Source of the DNA: Streptomyces lanatus
GTDB taxonomy: Bacteria > Actinomycetota > Actinomycetes > Streptomycetales > Streptomycetaceae
Length of the DNA stretch: 64,000 nucleotides
Assembly (NCBI RefSeq): GCF_014655715.1
Contig: NZ_BNBM01000011.1
Span: forward strand, 248,001 to 312,000
Direction of reading: 5' to 3'
This document shows, one piece after another, positions 44,794-53,350 of this stretch. Each line of letters begins with the position of its first letter. Within the stretch, counting starts at the first letter, position 1. The notes below the pieces were generated by a model that saw nothing but the letters and a program-made list of their open reading frames with translations, searched no databases and was not told the DNA's origin. A program made the position numbers and the translations under genes.

Positions 44794-45156
44794 GTGAGGA
44801 CCGTGCACGCCTTCGATGTGCTGGGTGATCCGGTGCGACGCCGGATATTGGAGCTGCTCGCGGCAGGCGAGCAGGCATCGGGCGACATCAGTGCCGTGAT
44901 CCAGGACGAGTTCGGGATCTCTCAGCCGGCCGTCTCGCAGCACCTGCGGGTGCTGCGCGAGAGCGGCTTCGCGTCCGTGCGCGCGGAGGGCACCCGGCGG
45001 CTGTACGCCGTCGACGCCGCGCCGCTGCGGGAGGTGGACGCATGGCTGGAGAGATTCCGCGGTTTCTGGGAACAGCGGCTCGATGCCCTCGGAACGGAAC
45101 TCGCGCGGGGCAAGCGCGAACGCAGACTCAGAAAGGAAGCGAACGAGGATGAGTGA
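44794..45156 (+). CDS. ArsR-family transcriptional regulator
   Basis: 120 residues from a GTG at 44794 with GGAGG 8 bp upstream; an in-frame GTG at 44803 is the alternative. Winged-helix features: AFDVLGDPVRRRILELLAAGEQASGDISAVIQ and the recognition helix ISQPAVSQHLRVLRESGFASVRAEGTRRLYAVD. There is no CxC or similar metal-binding motif, so this is not a metal sensor. It belongs to the ArsR group coupled to SRPBCC (AHSA1) proteins, and the next gene, overlapping by 8 bp, is exactly that. Likely autoregulated through the twin palindromes upstream. Confidence 0.9.
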   Translation: MRTVHAFDVLGDPVRRRILELLAAGEQASGDISAVIQDEFGISQPAVSQHLRVLRESGFASVRAEGTRRLYAVDAAPLREVDAWLERFRGFWEQRLDALGTELARGKRERRLRKEANEDE

Positions 45157-45787
45157 GATCGTCGACGAGCTGAACCGTCTGCACCGACAGGTCGGTGTAC
45201 GGCAGGTCGAGGCGGGCGAGGCCCGCACGGTGCTGCTGCGGCGCACCTACGACGCCGATGTCGCCGACGTGTGGGACGCGGTGACGTCGCCGGAGCGGAT
45301 CAGCCGCTGGTTCCTGCCCGTCAGCGGGGAGTTCAAGGTCGGCGGGCGCTACCAGCTGGAGGGCAACGCCGGTGGCGAGATCCTCGACTGCCAGGAGCCG
45401 AGCAGACTGCGGGTGAGCTGGCTGTACGGGCCCGACCCGGGGTTCAGCGAGGTGGAGGTGCGGCTCACGGCGGAGGGCGAGGAGCGCACGGTGCTGGAGC
45501 TGGAGCATGTCGCGGTGGTGCCGGACGAGTTCTGGGGGCAGTTCGGGCCGGGAGCGGTGGGTGTCGGCTGGGACCAAGGGCTCCTAGGGCTCGGCATGCA
45601 CCTCGCCGGGGGCGGGATGACCCAGGAGGAGGGCCAGGCGTGGCAGCTCTCGGACGAAGGGAAGGCGTTCGCGACGCGGTCGGGTGAGCTGTGGGGCGAG
45701 GCCTACGCGGCCTCGGGGGCCGCCGAGGAGGTCGTGACGGCCACCACGGCGGCGACGATCGCGGCCTATACCGGCGCCGCGTCCTAG
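45149..45787 (+). CDS. SRPBCC/AHSA1-domain protein
   Basis: 212 residues. The AHSA1 (Activator of Hsp90 ATPase homologue 1-like) fold is seen in LLRRTYDADVADVWDAVTSPERISRWFLPVSGEFKVGGRYQLEGNAGGEILD and LRVSWLYGPDPGFSEVEVRLT, followed by VGWDQGLLGLGMHL, typical of the ArsR-linked subgroup. The hydrophobic cavity of this fold binds small lipophilic molecules, but no ligand is known for this pairing. The start codon overlaps the end of the ArsR gene, so the two are translated together. Confidence 0.88.
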   Translation: MSEIVDELNRLHRQVGVRQVEAGEARTVLLRRTYDADVADVWDAVTSPERISRWFLPVSGEFKVGGRYQLEGNAGGEILDCQEPSRLRVSWLYGPDPGFSEVEVRLTAEGEERTVLELEHVAVVPDEFWGQFGPGAVGVGWDQGLLGLGMHLAGGGMTQEEGQAWQLSDEGKAFATRSGELWGEAYAASGAAEEVVTATTAATIAAYTGAAS

Positions 45788-45808
45788 GCGAATGAGTCGG
45801 AAGGCGAT

Positions 45809-46468
45809 TCAGGGGTAGAGGCCGGCCCGGAAGGCGAAGGAGACCAGCTGGGCTCGGTCCCGGGCGCCGACTTTCGTCATGGCTCGGACCGCATGCGTCT
45901 TCACGGTGAACGGTGACACGGACATCTGGGCCGCGATCTCGTCGTTGCCGAGACCGCTCGCGACCAGAACGACCACGTCCCGCTCCCTGGGGGTCAGAGC
46001 ACTGAAGCGGCGCAGCAGTTCCTTGTCGATCAGCGGGGGCGGACTGTCGGTCATGTGACCAATGAGCGCGGCCGTCGCGGCGGCCGACAGCGCACCGCCA
46101 CCACCCACGACCTCGGTGATTCCGGCGACGAGTTCAGCGGGGCTCATGGTCTTGCTCAGGAAGCCGTTGGCGCCCGCGCGCAAGGCGGCGAGGACGATGT
46201 CGTCCTGGTCGAAAGTGGTCAGCACGATCACCCGCGTCTTCTCGGGCGGATGCTCCGCGCGGATCCGGCGGGTGGCTTCCACACCGTCGATGCCGGGCAT
46301 CCGGATGTCCATCAGCACCAGGTCGACGGGATACTCCCGGAGGAAGGGGACGACCTGGAGCCCGTCGGAGAGATCCCCCGCCACGACGAGACTCGGGTCG
46401 AGCCGGAGCATCGCCCGGATCCCGGCCCTGATCTCGTCCTGGTCGTCGACGATCAGAATCCGTGTCAT
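45809..46468 (-). CDS. LuxR-type two-component response regulator
   Basis: 219 residues. A receiver domain starts MTRILIVDDQDEIRAG, with the phospho-acceptor Asp in LVLMDIRMPGIDG, the conserved Thr in VIVLTTFDQDD and Lys in GFLSKTMSP. The C-terminal LuxR HTH is LTPRERDVVVLVASGLGNDEIAAQMSVSPFTVKTHAVRAMTKVGA. The ATG at 46468 overlaps the stop of the kinase gene by 4 bp (ATGA), making a kinase-regulator operon read leftward. Confidence 0.93.
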   Translation of the reverse strand: MTRILIVDDQDEIRAGIRAMLRLDPSLVVAGDLSDGLQVVPFLREYPVDLVLMDIRMPGIDGVEATRRIRAEHPPEKTRVIVLTTFDQDDIVLAALRAGANGFLSKTMSPAELVAGITEVVGGGGALSAAATAALIGHMTDSPPPLIDKELLRRFSALTPRERDVVVLVASGLGNDEIAAQMSVSPFTVKTHAVRAMTKVGARDRAQLVSFAFRAGLYP

Positions 46469-47652
46469 CGGACGACCTCTCCCAGCGGGCTGAACTCCGC
46501 GTGGACCCGGAATCGCCCGTCGTGACTGTCGATCGTCAGCCGTCCGCTGGAGGACTCGACGCGTTCGCGCATCCCCACGAGTCCGAGTCCGCTGCCCGGG
46601 TCGGAGCCGTGGGGTGAGTGACCGACGCGGTTCTCCACGGTGACGCGGATCCTGCCGTCGTGCTCGCGGACATCCACCGTGGCCGTCCCCTCCCCGTGCC
46701 GGTAGGCATTTGTGAGCGCTTCCTGGACGACCCGGTAGACCGTCACGCCGACGCTCGGCTCCACGAAGCCGGCCGGGATGTCGATGGAGGGCCGGACGTC
46801 GAGGCCGATGCTCTCGAAGGAGGCGATGAGTCCTTCCAGGCCGCTCAGCGCCGGGGTCGGCCGGAGCGCCTCGTCGCCGGAGACGTCGTCGCCGAGGCGG
46901 AGGAGCGCGAGGATGCGCTGCGTCTCGACGACGACGGTACGGGCGCTGGACCTGGCCGAGACGAGGGCTTGCCGGGAGGACTCGGCGTCCTCGGGCAGCC
47001 CCATCTCCGCCACACCGAGGTGCACGCTCAGCATCGCGACCTGGTGGCCGATGACATCGTGGAGGTCCCGGGCGATACGGAGACGTTCCTCGGTCACTCG
47101 TCGGGTGGCTTCGATCTCGCGGGTGGCGATGGCGATCTCGGCCCGTTCCTCCAGGGTCCACCAGTGCTCCCGATGGATGCGGAGCGCGGCCCCCGTCGCA
47201 CCTCCCGCCATGGCCGAGAACAGGGCGGCGGCTCCCACGACGGCACCGCCACGGAACCCTCCGACCGTCATGAACGCCCCCAGGAAGGACGCCGCCACGA
47301 TGCCGGTCGCGACCAGCGGCTGCTTTCCCCCGAGGGTGACCGAGAACAGTACGAGCACCGCCATCATCCACACCGACAGGGGGTCGTGGCCCACCGCCGT
47401 GACGGCGAAGGACGCCGCACTCGTCACGACCAGCCCTGCCCACGGCCTCCACCACGAGAGGGCGACACCACCACCGGCGAGGAGCACGGACAGAGCCGTC
47501 GGCCAGTCCGCCCCCCTCACCATCGCCGCCACGATCTGCCCGGTGAACACCAGCCCTGCCACCGCATAGGCGACCCGGTGCAGCACCTCGGGGTGGCGGA
47601 CCCACAGTGGTGCCGCGGGTCGCCCGTCCTGATCGTTGTGCGCCTTGGCCAT
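46465..47652 (-). CDS. Two-component sensor histidine kinase (HisKA_3 type)
   Basis: 395 residues from the ATG at 47652; an in-frame GTG at 47670 and an ATG at 47733 exist, but the region upstream contains a 30-bp palindrome and looks regulatory. The N-terminal part has about five hydrophobic segments. The dimerisation/phospho-acceptor box is RIARDLHDVIGHQVAMLSVHL and the ATPase N box is VVQEALTNAYRHGEG, with GSGLGLVGMRERVES. This is the NarL/DesK-type kinase class that pairs with LuxR-type regulators, here the overlapping downstream gene. The signal is unknown. Confidence 0.9.
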   Translation of the reverse strand: MAKAHNDQDGRPAAPLWVRHPEVLHRVAYAVAGLVFTGQIVAAMVRGADWPTALSVLLAGGGVALSWWRPWAGLVVTSAASFAVTAVGHDPLSVWMMAVLVLFSVTLGGKQPLVATGIVAASFLGAFMTVGGFRGGAVVGAAALFSAMAGGATGAALRIHREHWWTLEERAEIAIATREIEATRRVTEERLRIARDLHDVIGHQVAMLSVHLGVAEMGLPEDAESSRQALVSARSSARTVVVETQRILALLRLGDDVSGDEALRPTPALSGLEGLIASFESIGLDVRPSIDIPAGFVEPSVGVTVYRVVQEALTNAYRHGEGTATVDVREHDGRIRVTVENRVGHSPHGSDPGSGLGLVGMRERVESSSGRLTIDSHDGRFRVHAEFSPLGEVVR

Positions 47653-47679
47653 GACCCGATTCTCGTTCACGGATTCTTC

Positions 47680-47709
47680 GGCCGCGTACTTCGTTCGAAG
47701 TACGCGGCC
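47680..47709. promoter_or_regulatory. 30-bp perfect inverted repeat between kinase and membrane-protein genes
   Basis: Two perfect 14-bp arms (GGCCGCGTACTTCG and its complement) separated by TT, lying 27 bp upstream of the kinase ATG and 71 bp upstream of the divergent membrane-protein gene. The inner TACTTCGTTCGAAGTA is the typical form of a dimeric-repressor operator. No T-run follows, so a terminator is less likely. Confidence 0.6.
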
Positions 47710-47780
47710 CCTCCCGATGCCGCTGAGACTCATCGGCGAGGCACCCGCCTCACACCGTCACGCTCACAACGGGAGACCCG

Positions 47781-48377
47781 ATGACGCAGTCCACCGCGAC
47801 AACTCCGACAGCCTCGGCCACGACGACGCCCTCCGGGCTCCCGTCGCTCCACCTGATCCGGGTCGTCTTCTCCCTGATCTGGGTGGCACTGGTCTTCGCG
47901 ACCTCCGCCTCGCTCGTGTCGACGGACAGTCCCACGGCGATCGCGGCCGTGCTGCTCGTCGTCTACCCCCTGTGGGACGTGATCGCCACGGTCCTGGAGC
48001 GTCGCCTGGCCGGCACCGGCTCCACGAGCCGCGTCAGTACCGTCAACATTGGCCTCGGCCTCGCCACCACCGCCGGAATGATCGTCGCCGTCGTCTCGAC
48101 CATCGGGACGGCTCTGCTCGTGTTCGGCGTCTGGGCCCTCCTGTCCGGAGCCCTGCAGCTCGTCGTGGCGATACGGCGCCGGCGCACCGTCGGTGCCCAG
48201 TGGCCGATGGCCATCAGCGGCGGACAGTCCGTCCTCGCCGGTGCCACCATCGCCGCCACGTCCGCCTCGGCGACGAGCAACCTGTCCACCGTGGCCGGAT
48301 ACTCGGCGTTCGGCGCCTTCTGGTTCCTGGTCTCCGTCATCGCCCTGAGCATCCGCGGCCGACGCGAGAAGCGTTGA
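47781..48377 (+). CDS. HdeD/DUF308-like membrane protein
   Basis: 198 residues from the ATG at 47781 with GGGAG upstream. Short Thr/Ala-rich N-terminus, then about six hydrophobic segments (LHLIRVVFSLIWVALVF, AIAAVLLVVYPLWDVIATVL, TAGMIVAVVSTIGTALLVFG, and others), with the pairwise repeat layout of HdeD/DUF308 proteins. Function unknown; in enteric bacteria HdeD is linked to acid stress. It is divergent from the two-component system and shares the 30-bp palindrome region, so it may be a target of that system. Confidence 0.7.
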   Translation: MTQSTATTPTASATTTPSGLPSLHLIRVVFSLIWVALVFATSASLVSTDSPTAIAAVLLVVYPLWDVIATVLERRLAGTGSTSRVSTVNIGLGLATTAGMIVAVVSTIGTALLVFGVWALLSGALQLVVAIRRRRTVGAQWPMAISGGQSVLAGATIAATSASATSNLSTVAGYSAFGAFWFLVSVIALSIRGRREKR

Positions 48378-48490
48378 CCGTCGCCGTTGGAACCACTGCC
48401 TCTCCAGTCGACTCCTGTCGGTGGTTGTGCGGCCTGTTGACGGCTGAGGATGCCGCTTCTCTGTTCTGCCGCGACATTCGGAAATCCGTC

Positions 48491-48503
48491 CGAAACTTTT
48501 GAA
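48491..48503 (+). promoter_or_regulatory. CGAAACTTTTGAA element upstream of the xylanase gene
   Basis: An imperfect palindrome of the CGAAA-N-TTTCG type, 27 bp before the xylanase start. Similar elements have been noted upstream of Streptomyces xylanase genes and tied to catabolite or xylan control; I recall this from general knowledge and cannot compare sequences here. Confidence 0.4.
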
Positions 48504-48529
48504 GCAGGGTAGAAGAAGCAGAAGGGGAC

Positions 48530-49633
48530 ATGATGGCAACCCCCACATCCATCGAGCCGCCTCCTGAGCGCCGGCCCCGGCGTTCGCGCACCCGCACCGC
48601 ACTCGCTCTCGGTATGGCCGGCCTGCTGGCCTCGGCCGGTGTCACCGCCCTCACGGGCACCGCCGAGGCCGCGAGCACCCTTGGCGCGGCGGCCGCCGAG
48701 AAGGGCCGCTACTTCGGCGCGGCCGTCGCCGCCAACCACCTGGGAGAGGCGCCGTACGCCTCGACGCTCAACACCGAGTTCAACTCGGTGACGCCGGAGA
48801 ACGAGATGAAGTGGGACGCCACCGAGCGCACCCGCGGCAGCTTCACCTTCGGCTCCGCCGACCAGATCGTGAACCATGCCCAGAGCCGGGGCATGAAGGT
48901 CCGCGGCCACACACTCGTCTGGCACTCGCAGTTACCGAGCTGGGTCGCGGGACTCGGTACCGCCGACCTCAGATCGGCGATGAACAACCACATCACCCAG
49001 GTCATGCAGCGCTACAAGGGCAAGATCCACTCCTGGGACGTCGTCAACGAGGCATTCCAGGACGGCAACAGCGGCGCCCGCCGCAGCTCGCCCTTCCAGG
49101 ACAAGCTCGGCAACGGCTTCATCGAGGAGGCGTTCCGCACCGCCCGCGCCGCGGACCCGGCCGCCAAGCTCTGCTACAACGACTACAACACCGACGGCGT
49201 CAACGCGAAGAGCAATGCCGTCTACAACCTGGTCAGGGACTTCAAGTCCCGTGGCGTGCCGATCGACTGCGTGGGCTTCCAGTCCCACTTCAACAGCGCC
49301 TCACCCGTTCCGTCCGACTACCAGGCCAACCTCCAGCGCTTCGCCGCTCTCGGCGTCGACGTACAGATCACCGAGCTGGACATCGAGGGCTCGGGCACGG
49401 CCCAGGCCAACAACTACGGCAATGTGGTGCGGGCCTGCCTCGCCGTCTCGCGCTGCACCGGCATCACCGTCTGGGGCGTCACCGACAAGTACTCCTGGCG
49501 CGCGAGCGGCACACCGCTGCTGTTCGACGGCAACTACGCCAAGAAGCCCGCGTACGGCGCGGTGCTGAGCGCACTCGGCGGCTCCCAGCGGCGCCTGTAC
49601 GGCGACGTACAGCAAGGCCGAGGAGTGGAGTGA
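48530..49633 (+). CDS. Secreted endo-1,4-beta-xylanase, GH10
   Basis: 367 residues with GAAGGGG before the ATGATG start. A signal peptide (twin-Arg-like RRPRRSRTRTALALGMAGLLASAGVTALTGTAEA, cleaved around residue 47) precedes a complete GH10 barrel. Landmarks: FNSVTPENEMKWDATE, HTLVWHSQLPSW, SWDVVNEAFQD with the acid/base Glu, ITELDIEGS with the nucleophile Glu, and GITVWGVTDKYSW near the end. It hydrolyses xylan outside the cell. The reading frame runs out in a frameshifted tail (SQRRLYGDVQQGRGVE), and a carbohydrate-binding-module remnant follows in another frame, so the enzyme has lost its binding module. Confidence 0.93.
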   Translation: MMATPTSIEPPPERRPRRSRTRTALALGMAGLLASAGVTALTGTAEAASTLGAAAAEKGRYFGAAVAANHLGEAPYASTLNTEFNSVTPENEMKWDATERTRGSFTFGSADQIVNHAQSRGMKVRGHTLVWHSQLPSWVAGLGTADLRSAMNNHITQVMQRYKGKIHSWDVVNEAFQDGNSGARRSSPFQDKLGNGFIEEAFRTARAADPAAKLCYNDYNTDGVNAKSNAVYNLVRDFKSRGVPIDCVGFQSHFNSASPVPSDYQANLQRFAALGVDVQITELDIEGSGTAQANNYGNVVRACLAVSRCTGITVWGVTDKYSWRASGTPLLFDGNYAKKPAYGAVLSALGGSQRRLYGDVQQGRGVE

Positions 49634-49748
49634 CCGCTTCAACGGCAAGGTCACCATCACCGCCGGGAGTTCGGCCATCGGCGGCTTCACCGTCATGAAG
49701 AACGGCAACAGCGCGGCCCCGGCGGTCGGTTCCTGCACGGCGTCCTGA
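49593..49748 (+). pseudogene. Frameshifted and shortened CBM2 remnant of the xylanase
   Basis: Read in the frame starting at 49593, the sequence gives ACTATYSKAEEWSDRFNGKV, then TITAGSSAIGGFTV and a closing APAVGSCTAS before a stop at 49746. That is the beginning and end of a family 2 carbohydrate-binding module, with its two bordering Cys, but only ~50 residues instead of ~100. It is out of frame with the catalytic domain. Both a frameshift in the Ser/Gly linker and an internal deletion are needed to explain it. Confidence 0.7.
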
Positions 49749-49807
49749 CCGGTTCCGGATGGGTTCGGAGTCCGGCGCGGGCGCCCGCGCCGGACTGCCG
49801 ACCTCGT

Positions 49808-50497
49808 TCAGGCGGTGCGCAGCGTCCGCTTGGCGAGCTCGTACGCCGGCAGCATCGCCCGGTGCTCGTCGGTGTCCATCCCGCCGAGGTGGATGACGAC
49901 CGGGCCCTGCTTCGTGGTGACGGCCAGCGCGGACTCCTCCTTCGTCTCCTCCAGGAGCTCGCTCGTGACCAGGTACTTCACCTCGGTACCGGTGAGCCCG
50001 CCCGCCTCGAACGCGCTGTACTTGGCCTTGCTCACGCCCTTCTCCGCTGTGAGGAATGCCTCCAGCACGGCTCGGGCGTCGTCGTCACCCGCCTTGCCCT
50101 TCCAGACACGGATGAAGCCGATGTTCCCCGCCGGCTTGGCGTCGACCTCGCAGGCGGCGACGACCGGGTCCTGGCGCAGGATCGCGTCTAGCACCTCCTG
50201 GGCCGCCTCGCCCCCGCCCTCCGTGGAACCCTCCTCCCCGGTGTCGATGGCCTCCGCCTCCCAGTCCTCGGCGATGTCGAACGTCACGGGAAGCGGGCAC
50301 GCCGAACCGGCCGCGCCGATCGTGCCCCCGCTCTTCACCGCCGTATCGCCCGCATCCGATGTGCCGTCCGCGGCCGCGTCGGCCGACGCCGACGTCCTCG
50401 CGTCGTCCTCCGCCGCCCCCGAACAACCCGTCAGCACCACGGCCAGCAAAGCCACCTGGGCCAGCCGACGTCGTACGGATCCCGCCCCCACCAGCAT
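49808..50497 (-). CDS. Lipoprotein of unknown function
   Basis: 229 residues from the ATG at 50497 (purine-rich GGGAGCGGGAAAG upstream). The signal peptide ends in the lipobox VVLTGCSG, so it is a predicted membrane-anchored lipoprotein. An Asp/Ala/Ser-rich linker (~residues 28-60) leads to a folded domain with two Cys (SACPLPVTFDIAEDW and VVAACEVDAKP), then GFIRVWKG, and a C-terminal FEAGGLTGTEVKYLVTSEL. Lipoproteins of this layout are common in Streptomyces, but I do not recognise a function. Confidence 0.8.
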   Translation of the reverse strand: MLVGAGSVRRRLAQVALLAVVLTGCSGAAEDDARTSASADAAADGTSDAGDTAVKSGGTIGAAGSACPLPVTFDIAEDWEAEAIDTGEEGSTEGGGEAAQEVLDAILRQDPVVAACEVDAKPAGNIGFIRVWKGKAGDDDARAVLEAFLTAEKGVSKAKYSAFEAGGLTGTEVKYLVTSELLEETKEESALAVTTKQGPVVIHLGGMDTDEHRAMLPAYELAKRTLRTA

Positions 50498-50588
50498 CTT
50501 TCCCGCTCCCCTCCCGATCTTGCTCAGGCGGCACACAGTATCCGAGACCACTGACAGCGCCGACCGGGCCCTGCGGCATCATGAGGCG

Positions 50589-51380
50589 ATGACCTCGCTG
50601 ACCTTCGAGCGCCACTGCGACGAGATCGTCTCCCAGACCGAACAGCTCACCGCGCACGTGCGCGACGCGGACATGAAGGCCCCGGTGCGCACCTGCCCCG
50701 GCTGGAACCTCGGCCAGCTGCTGCGGCACGTGGGCGGTGACCACCGCTGGGCGGAGGAGATCGTCCGGACCCGGTCCACCGGGCCGGTCCCCGACGGCCT
50801 GGTCAACGACCTCACCGCCTACACCGACGAGGACGCCGCCGTCCTGATCCCGTGGCTCACCGAGGGCGCGGCCCGCCTCAGCGCCACCCTCCGCGCCGCC
50901 GGACCCGACGCCCGGGCATGGAACCCCTCCGAGGAGGGGTCGGCGCCGGTGGCGTTCTGGGCGCGGCGCATGACGTACGAGACCGTCGTGCACCGCGCGG
51001 ACGCGGCGCTGGCGGCCGGGGCCGTGTTCGTGCTCGACGACGATCTCGCCGTCGAAGCGGTGGAGGAGTGGCTGGAGTACTCCACCTTCCCCGAGGCGTT
51101 CGAGCACCGACCGGACCTGCCCGACCTGCTCGGCCCCGACCGCACACTGCACTTCGACGCCGCCGACGCCGGACAGTGGCTCGTCGACCTCACCGGCGAA
51201 CGGCCCGTCTGGCGCCCGGGATCCGACGAGGCCACCGCCACCGCACGCGGCCCGGCGACGGATCTGCTCCTCTACTTCTACAAGCGCCCCGCACCCGCCA
51301 TGGAGATCAAGGGCGACGAGGCACTGCTCGACCTGTGGCGGACTCGCGCGGGGTTCTGGCTGGAGGCGCCGGAGGGGTGA
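50589..51380 (+). CDS. Maleylpyruvate isomerase/DinB-like family protein
   Basis: 263 residues. The N-terminal four-helix DinB-like domain contains TCPGWNLGQLLRHVGGDHRWAEEIV and MTYETVVHRADAALA, giving the His residues that bind metal in mycothiol-dependent maleylpyruvate isomerase. A C-terminal MDMPI-like beta domain ends LLLYFYKRPAP. Members act as thiol-dependent isomerases or transferases, most with unknown substrates. In actinomycetes the thiol would be mycothiol. No adjacent gene suggests a pathway. Confidence 0.82.
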   Translation: MTSLTFERHCDEIVSQTEQLTAHVRDADMKAPVRTCPGWNLGQLLRHVGGDHRWAEEIVRTRSTGPVPDGLVNDLTAYTDEDAAVLIPWLTEGAARLSATLRAAGPDARAWNPSEEGSAPVAFWARRMTYETVVHRADAALAAGAVFVLDDDLAVEAVEEWLEYSTFPEAFEHRPDLPDLLGPDRTLHFDAADAGQWLVDLTGERPVWRPGSDEATATARGPATDLLLYFYKRPAPAMEIKGDEALLDLWRTRAGFWLEAPEG

Positions 51381-51411
51381 GCCAGACAGCGGGGGTGGCG
51401 GCCGCGTGGGC

Positions 51412-52038
51412 TTAGCCGGCGGTGCGCGTCACCACGTTGATGTTGAACGCGTGTGCGCCCAGACCACCCGCGATGCCCATAAAGAGCAGCGCGAAGTGCT
51501 CCTGCCCGCGTGCCGTGGTGATGCCCCCGATGTCGAGCTGGGACGACGTTGGCCAGCCCAGGTCGGTGAGCAGGCGGCCGGTGGTGCGCTTGGCCTCGGG
51601 GTCGTCGCCGGAGAGGAAGACGGTGCTGGGGCCGTCGAGGCTGTCCGGGGCGATCATGACCGTGGAGTCCATCGTGCACAGTGTCTTGACGACGGGGGTG
51701 AGGGGAAATGCCTCCTGGATCTGTTCGCCCAGGCTGCTGTTGGGGTGCGAGAGCTCGGTGTAGTCGTCGGAGAGACCGACGCCCACGTCGATCAGGAGCT
51801 TGCCCGCGAGCACCGTTTCCCCGATGGAGCGCAGCACCTCCACCGAGACGGTCCCCGGGGTGGCGTTGACCAGTACCTCCGCGTGGGTCGCCGTCTCGCC
51901 GAGGCCCGCCACCGGCAGGCCGAGGCCGGTCCGTTCCTTCGGTTCACGCGAACCGAGCAGCACATCGTGCCCTGCGGTCCGCCAGCCGTGGGCCAGCGCT
52001 CGTGCGACATTGCCGGTGCCGAGAATTCCTATACGCAT
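51412..52038 (-). CDS. NADPH-dependent F420 reductase-type oxidoreductase
   Basis: 208 residues. The Rossmann dinucleotide-binding start is MRIGILGTGNVARALAHGW, then DVLLGSREP (the Ser/Arg pair favours NADPH), VLVNATPGTVSVEVL, LIDVGVGL and a C-terminal helical part with FALLFMGIAGGLGAHAFNI. It matches the F420H2:NADP oxidoreductase-like family that is plentiful in Streptomyces, many of whose members probably reduce other substrates. A badly deleted relative is at 55223-55542. The gene is divergent from the methyltransferase, with a palindrome between them. Confidence 0.82.
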   Translation of the reverse strand: MRIGILGTGNVARALAHGWRTAGHDVLLGSREPKERTGLGLPVAGLGETATHAEVLVNATPGTVSVEVLRSIGETVLAGKLLIDVGVGLSDDYTELSHPNSSLGEQIQEAFPLTPVVKTLCTMDSTVMIAPDSLDGPSTVFLSGDDPEAKRTTGRLLTDLGWPTSSQLDIGGITTARGQEHFALLFMGIAGGLGAHAFNINVVTRTAG

Positions 52039-52134
52039 GGTCCGACGCTATGCGGGGGCGCGACCCGGTGGATCGGGCGGCGGACCCGGATGGACCGGCA
52101 CCAAGGTCGTACTCCTGAGGCCTCACTCACGCCA

Positions 52135-52156
52135 GGATTTGCCGAAATGGCAATCC
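52135..52156. promoter_or_regulatory. Palindrome GGATTTGCC-GAAAT-GGCAATCC
   Basis: Located midway between the oxidoreductase start (52038) and the methyltransferase start (52253). Arms pair with a one-base bulge. Its core TTTGCCGAAATGGCAA differs by one base from the core of the palindrome at 8029-8047, 44 kb away, which suggests a common binding protein. Confidence 0.45.
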
Positions 52157-52252
52157 TCTTTGTCGTCTGTCGAAGTGTCCCGCAGGCTTCATGAGCAGGG
52201 GACCGGGCTGCCGCCCGAGTCCCGTCCACGCACCTGCGCATCCGGAGGCGAC

Positions 52253-52888
52253 ATGACCGAGACCCATCCCCAGACGGCCGCCGACTTCTGGGAGGCCCGC
52301 TACCGCGACGGCGGTCGGTTGTGGAGCGGTCGGCCCAATTCGCTGCTCGTGCGCGAGGTCAGCGACCTCCCGCCCGGCCGGGCCCTCGACCTCGGATGCG
52401 GCGAAGGGGCCGACGCGGTGTGGCTCGCCTCGCGCGGCTGGCGGGTCACCGGCGTCGACATCTCCCACACGGCACTGGAGCGCGCCGCTCTGCATGCCGC
52501 CGAGGCCGGCGTCGGCGACCGTACGGTCTGGGAACGCCACGTCCTGGGCGAGACGTTCCCCGTGGGCCCGTTCGACCTGGTCAGCGCACAGTTCCTGCAG
52601 TCGCCGGTCGAGCTGGACCAGCAGCGGGTCCTGCGGCAGGCCGCCGACGCCGTCGCGGCGGGCGGCACCCTGCTGGTCGTCATGCACGGGGGCTGGCCGT
52701 CCTGGCAGACCGAGCCGCCCTTCGATGCGGAGTTCCCGACGTTGCAGAGCGTCCTCGACGAACTCGCGCTGCCGGAGGCGGATTGGACCGTGGAGACGCT
52801 GGAGGCCGTGCGCAGCCCGCACAGGTCCCCCGACGGCGAGGAAGGCTTCCGGTACGACAACGTGTGGCGCATGCGCCGCGCCGCCTGA
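52253..52888 (+). CDS. Class I SAM-dependent methyltransferase
   Basis: 211 residues from the ATG at 52253 with GGAGG upstream. The SAM-binding motif I is ALDLGCGEGADAVWLASRGWRVTGVDIS, with motif II/III regions FDLVSAQFLQ and AVAAGGTLLVVMH. TAADFWEARYRDGGRLWSGRPN at the start is typical of small methyltransferases related to tellurite/thiopurine-type and unassigned families. Substrate unknown. A decayed methyltransferase of a similar class lies at 62139-62400. Confidence 0.85.
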   Translation: MTETHPQTAADFWEARYRDGGRLWSGRPNSLLVREVSDLPPGRALDLGCGEGADAVWLASRGWRVTGVDISHTALERAALHAAEAGVGDRTVWERHVLGETFPVGPFDLVSAQFLQSPVELDQQRVLRQAADAVAAGGTLLVVMHGGWPSWQTEPPFDAEFPTLQSVLDELALPEADWTVETLEAVRSPHRSPDGEEGFRYDNVWRMRRAA

Positions 52889-53350
52889 CGTACCCGGCTG
52901 CACCGACACCTCGCCTAGTGCCCGGCGTATGGCCTGACTTGTCTACCGCTCCATATTCATGCAGGTCAGGGCCATGCTTCGCGATGAAGTAAACGCTTCA
53001 GGTCGATTCCGGGTCGAATTCACTCTCGCGTATCGTCTGCCGCGCCCCAACTGTCGGGGATAGGAAGGTCATTTCGGGCGCTCTGTGGATGTAAGGGTGG
53101 TTGGAAGGTGGAGGGCGGCAGGGGCGGAGAGTTTCGAGCGCACTCACAAGTACCGTCCGGTGTGTCCTTTGCGGAGCGGGCTGATGCAACGTGGCAGCCA
53201 CGGGTTGGATCCGGTGCCACTCAATGGACTTGTTTCCGATGACGCATCATGTGGAGTGCGTCGCGATCCTTGAACCGGTGGCTAAGGGCTCCTGACCTGC
53301 GGTTTTGCTCGCGCGCATTATGTGCGGTGTGGGCGTTACGGGCGATATCT

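Noticed and set aside
47653..47733. N-terminal extension of the histidine kinase to 47733
   Set aside because: It would place a 30-bp perfect palindrome inside the coding sequence; the segment has no family resemblance and no better ribosome-binding site.
49593..49748. Independent small secreted protein downstream of the xylanase
   Set aside because: It has no start codon or ribosome-binding site and its sequence is the beginning and end of a CBM2, so it is a broken part of the xylanase gene.
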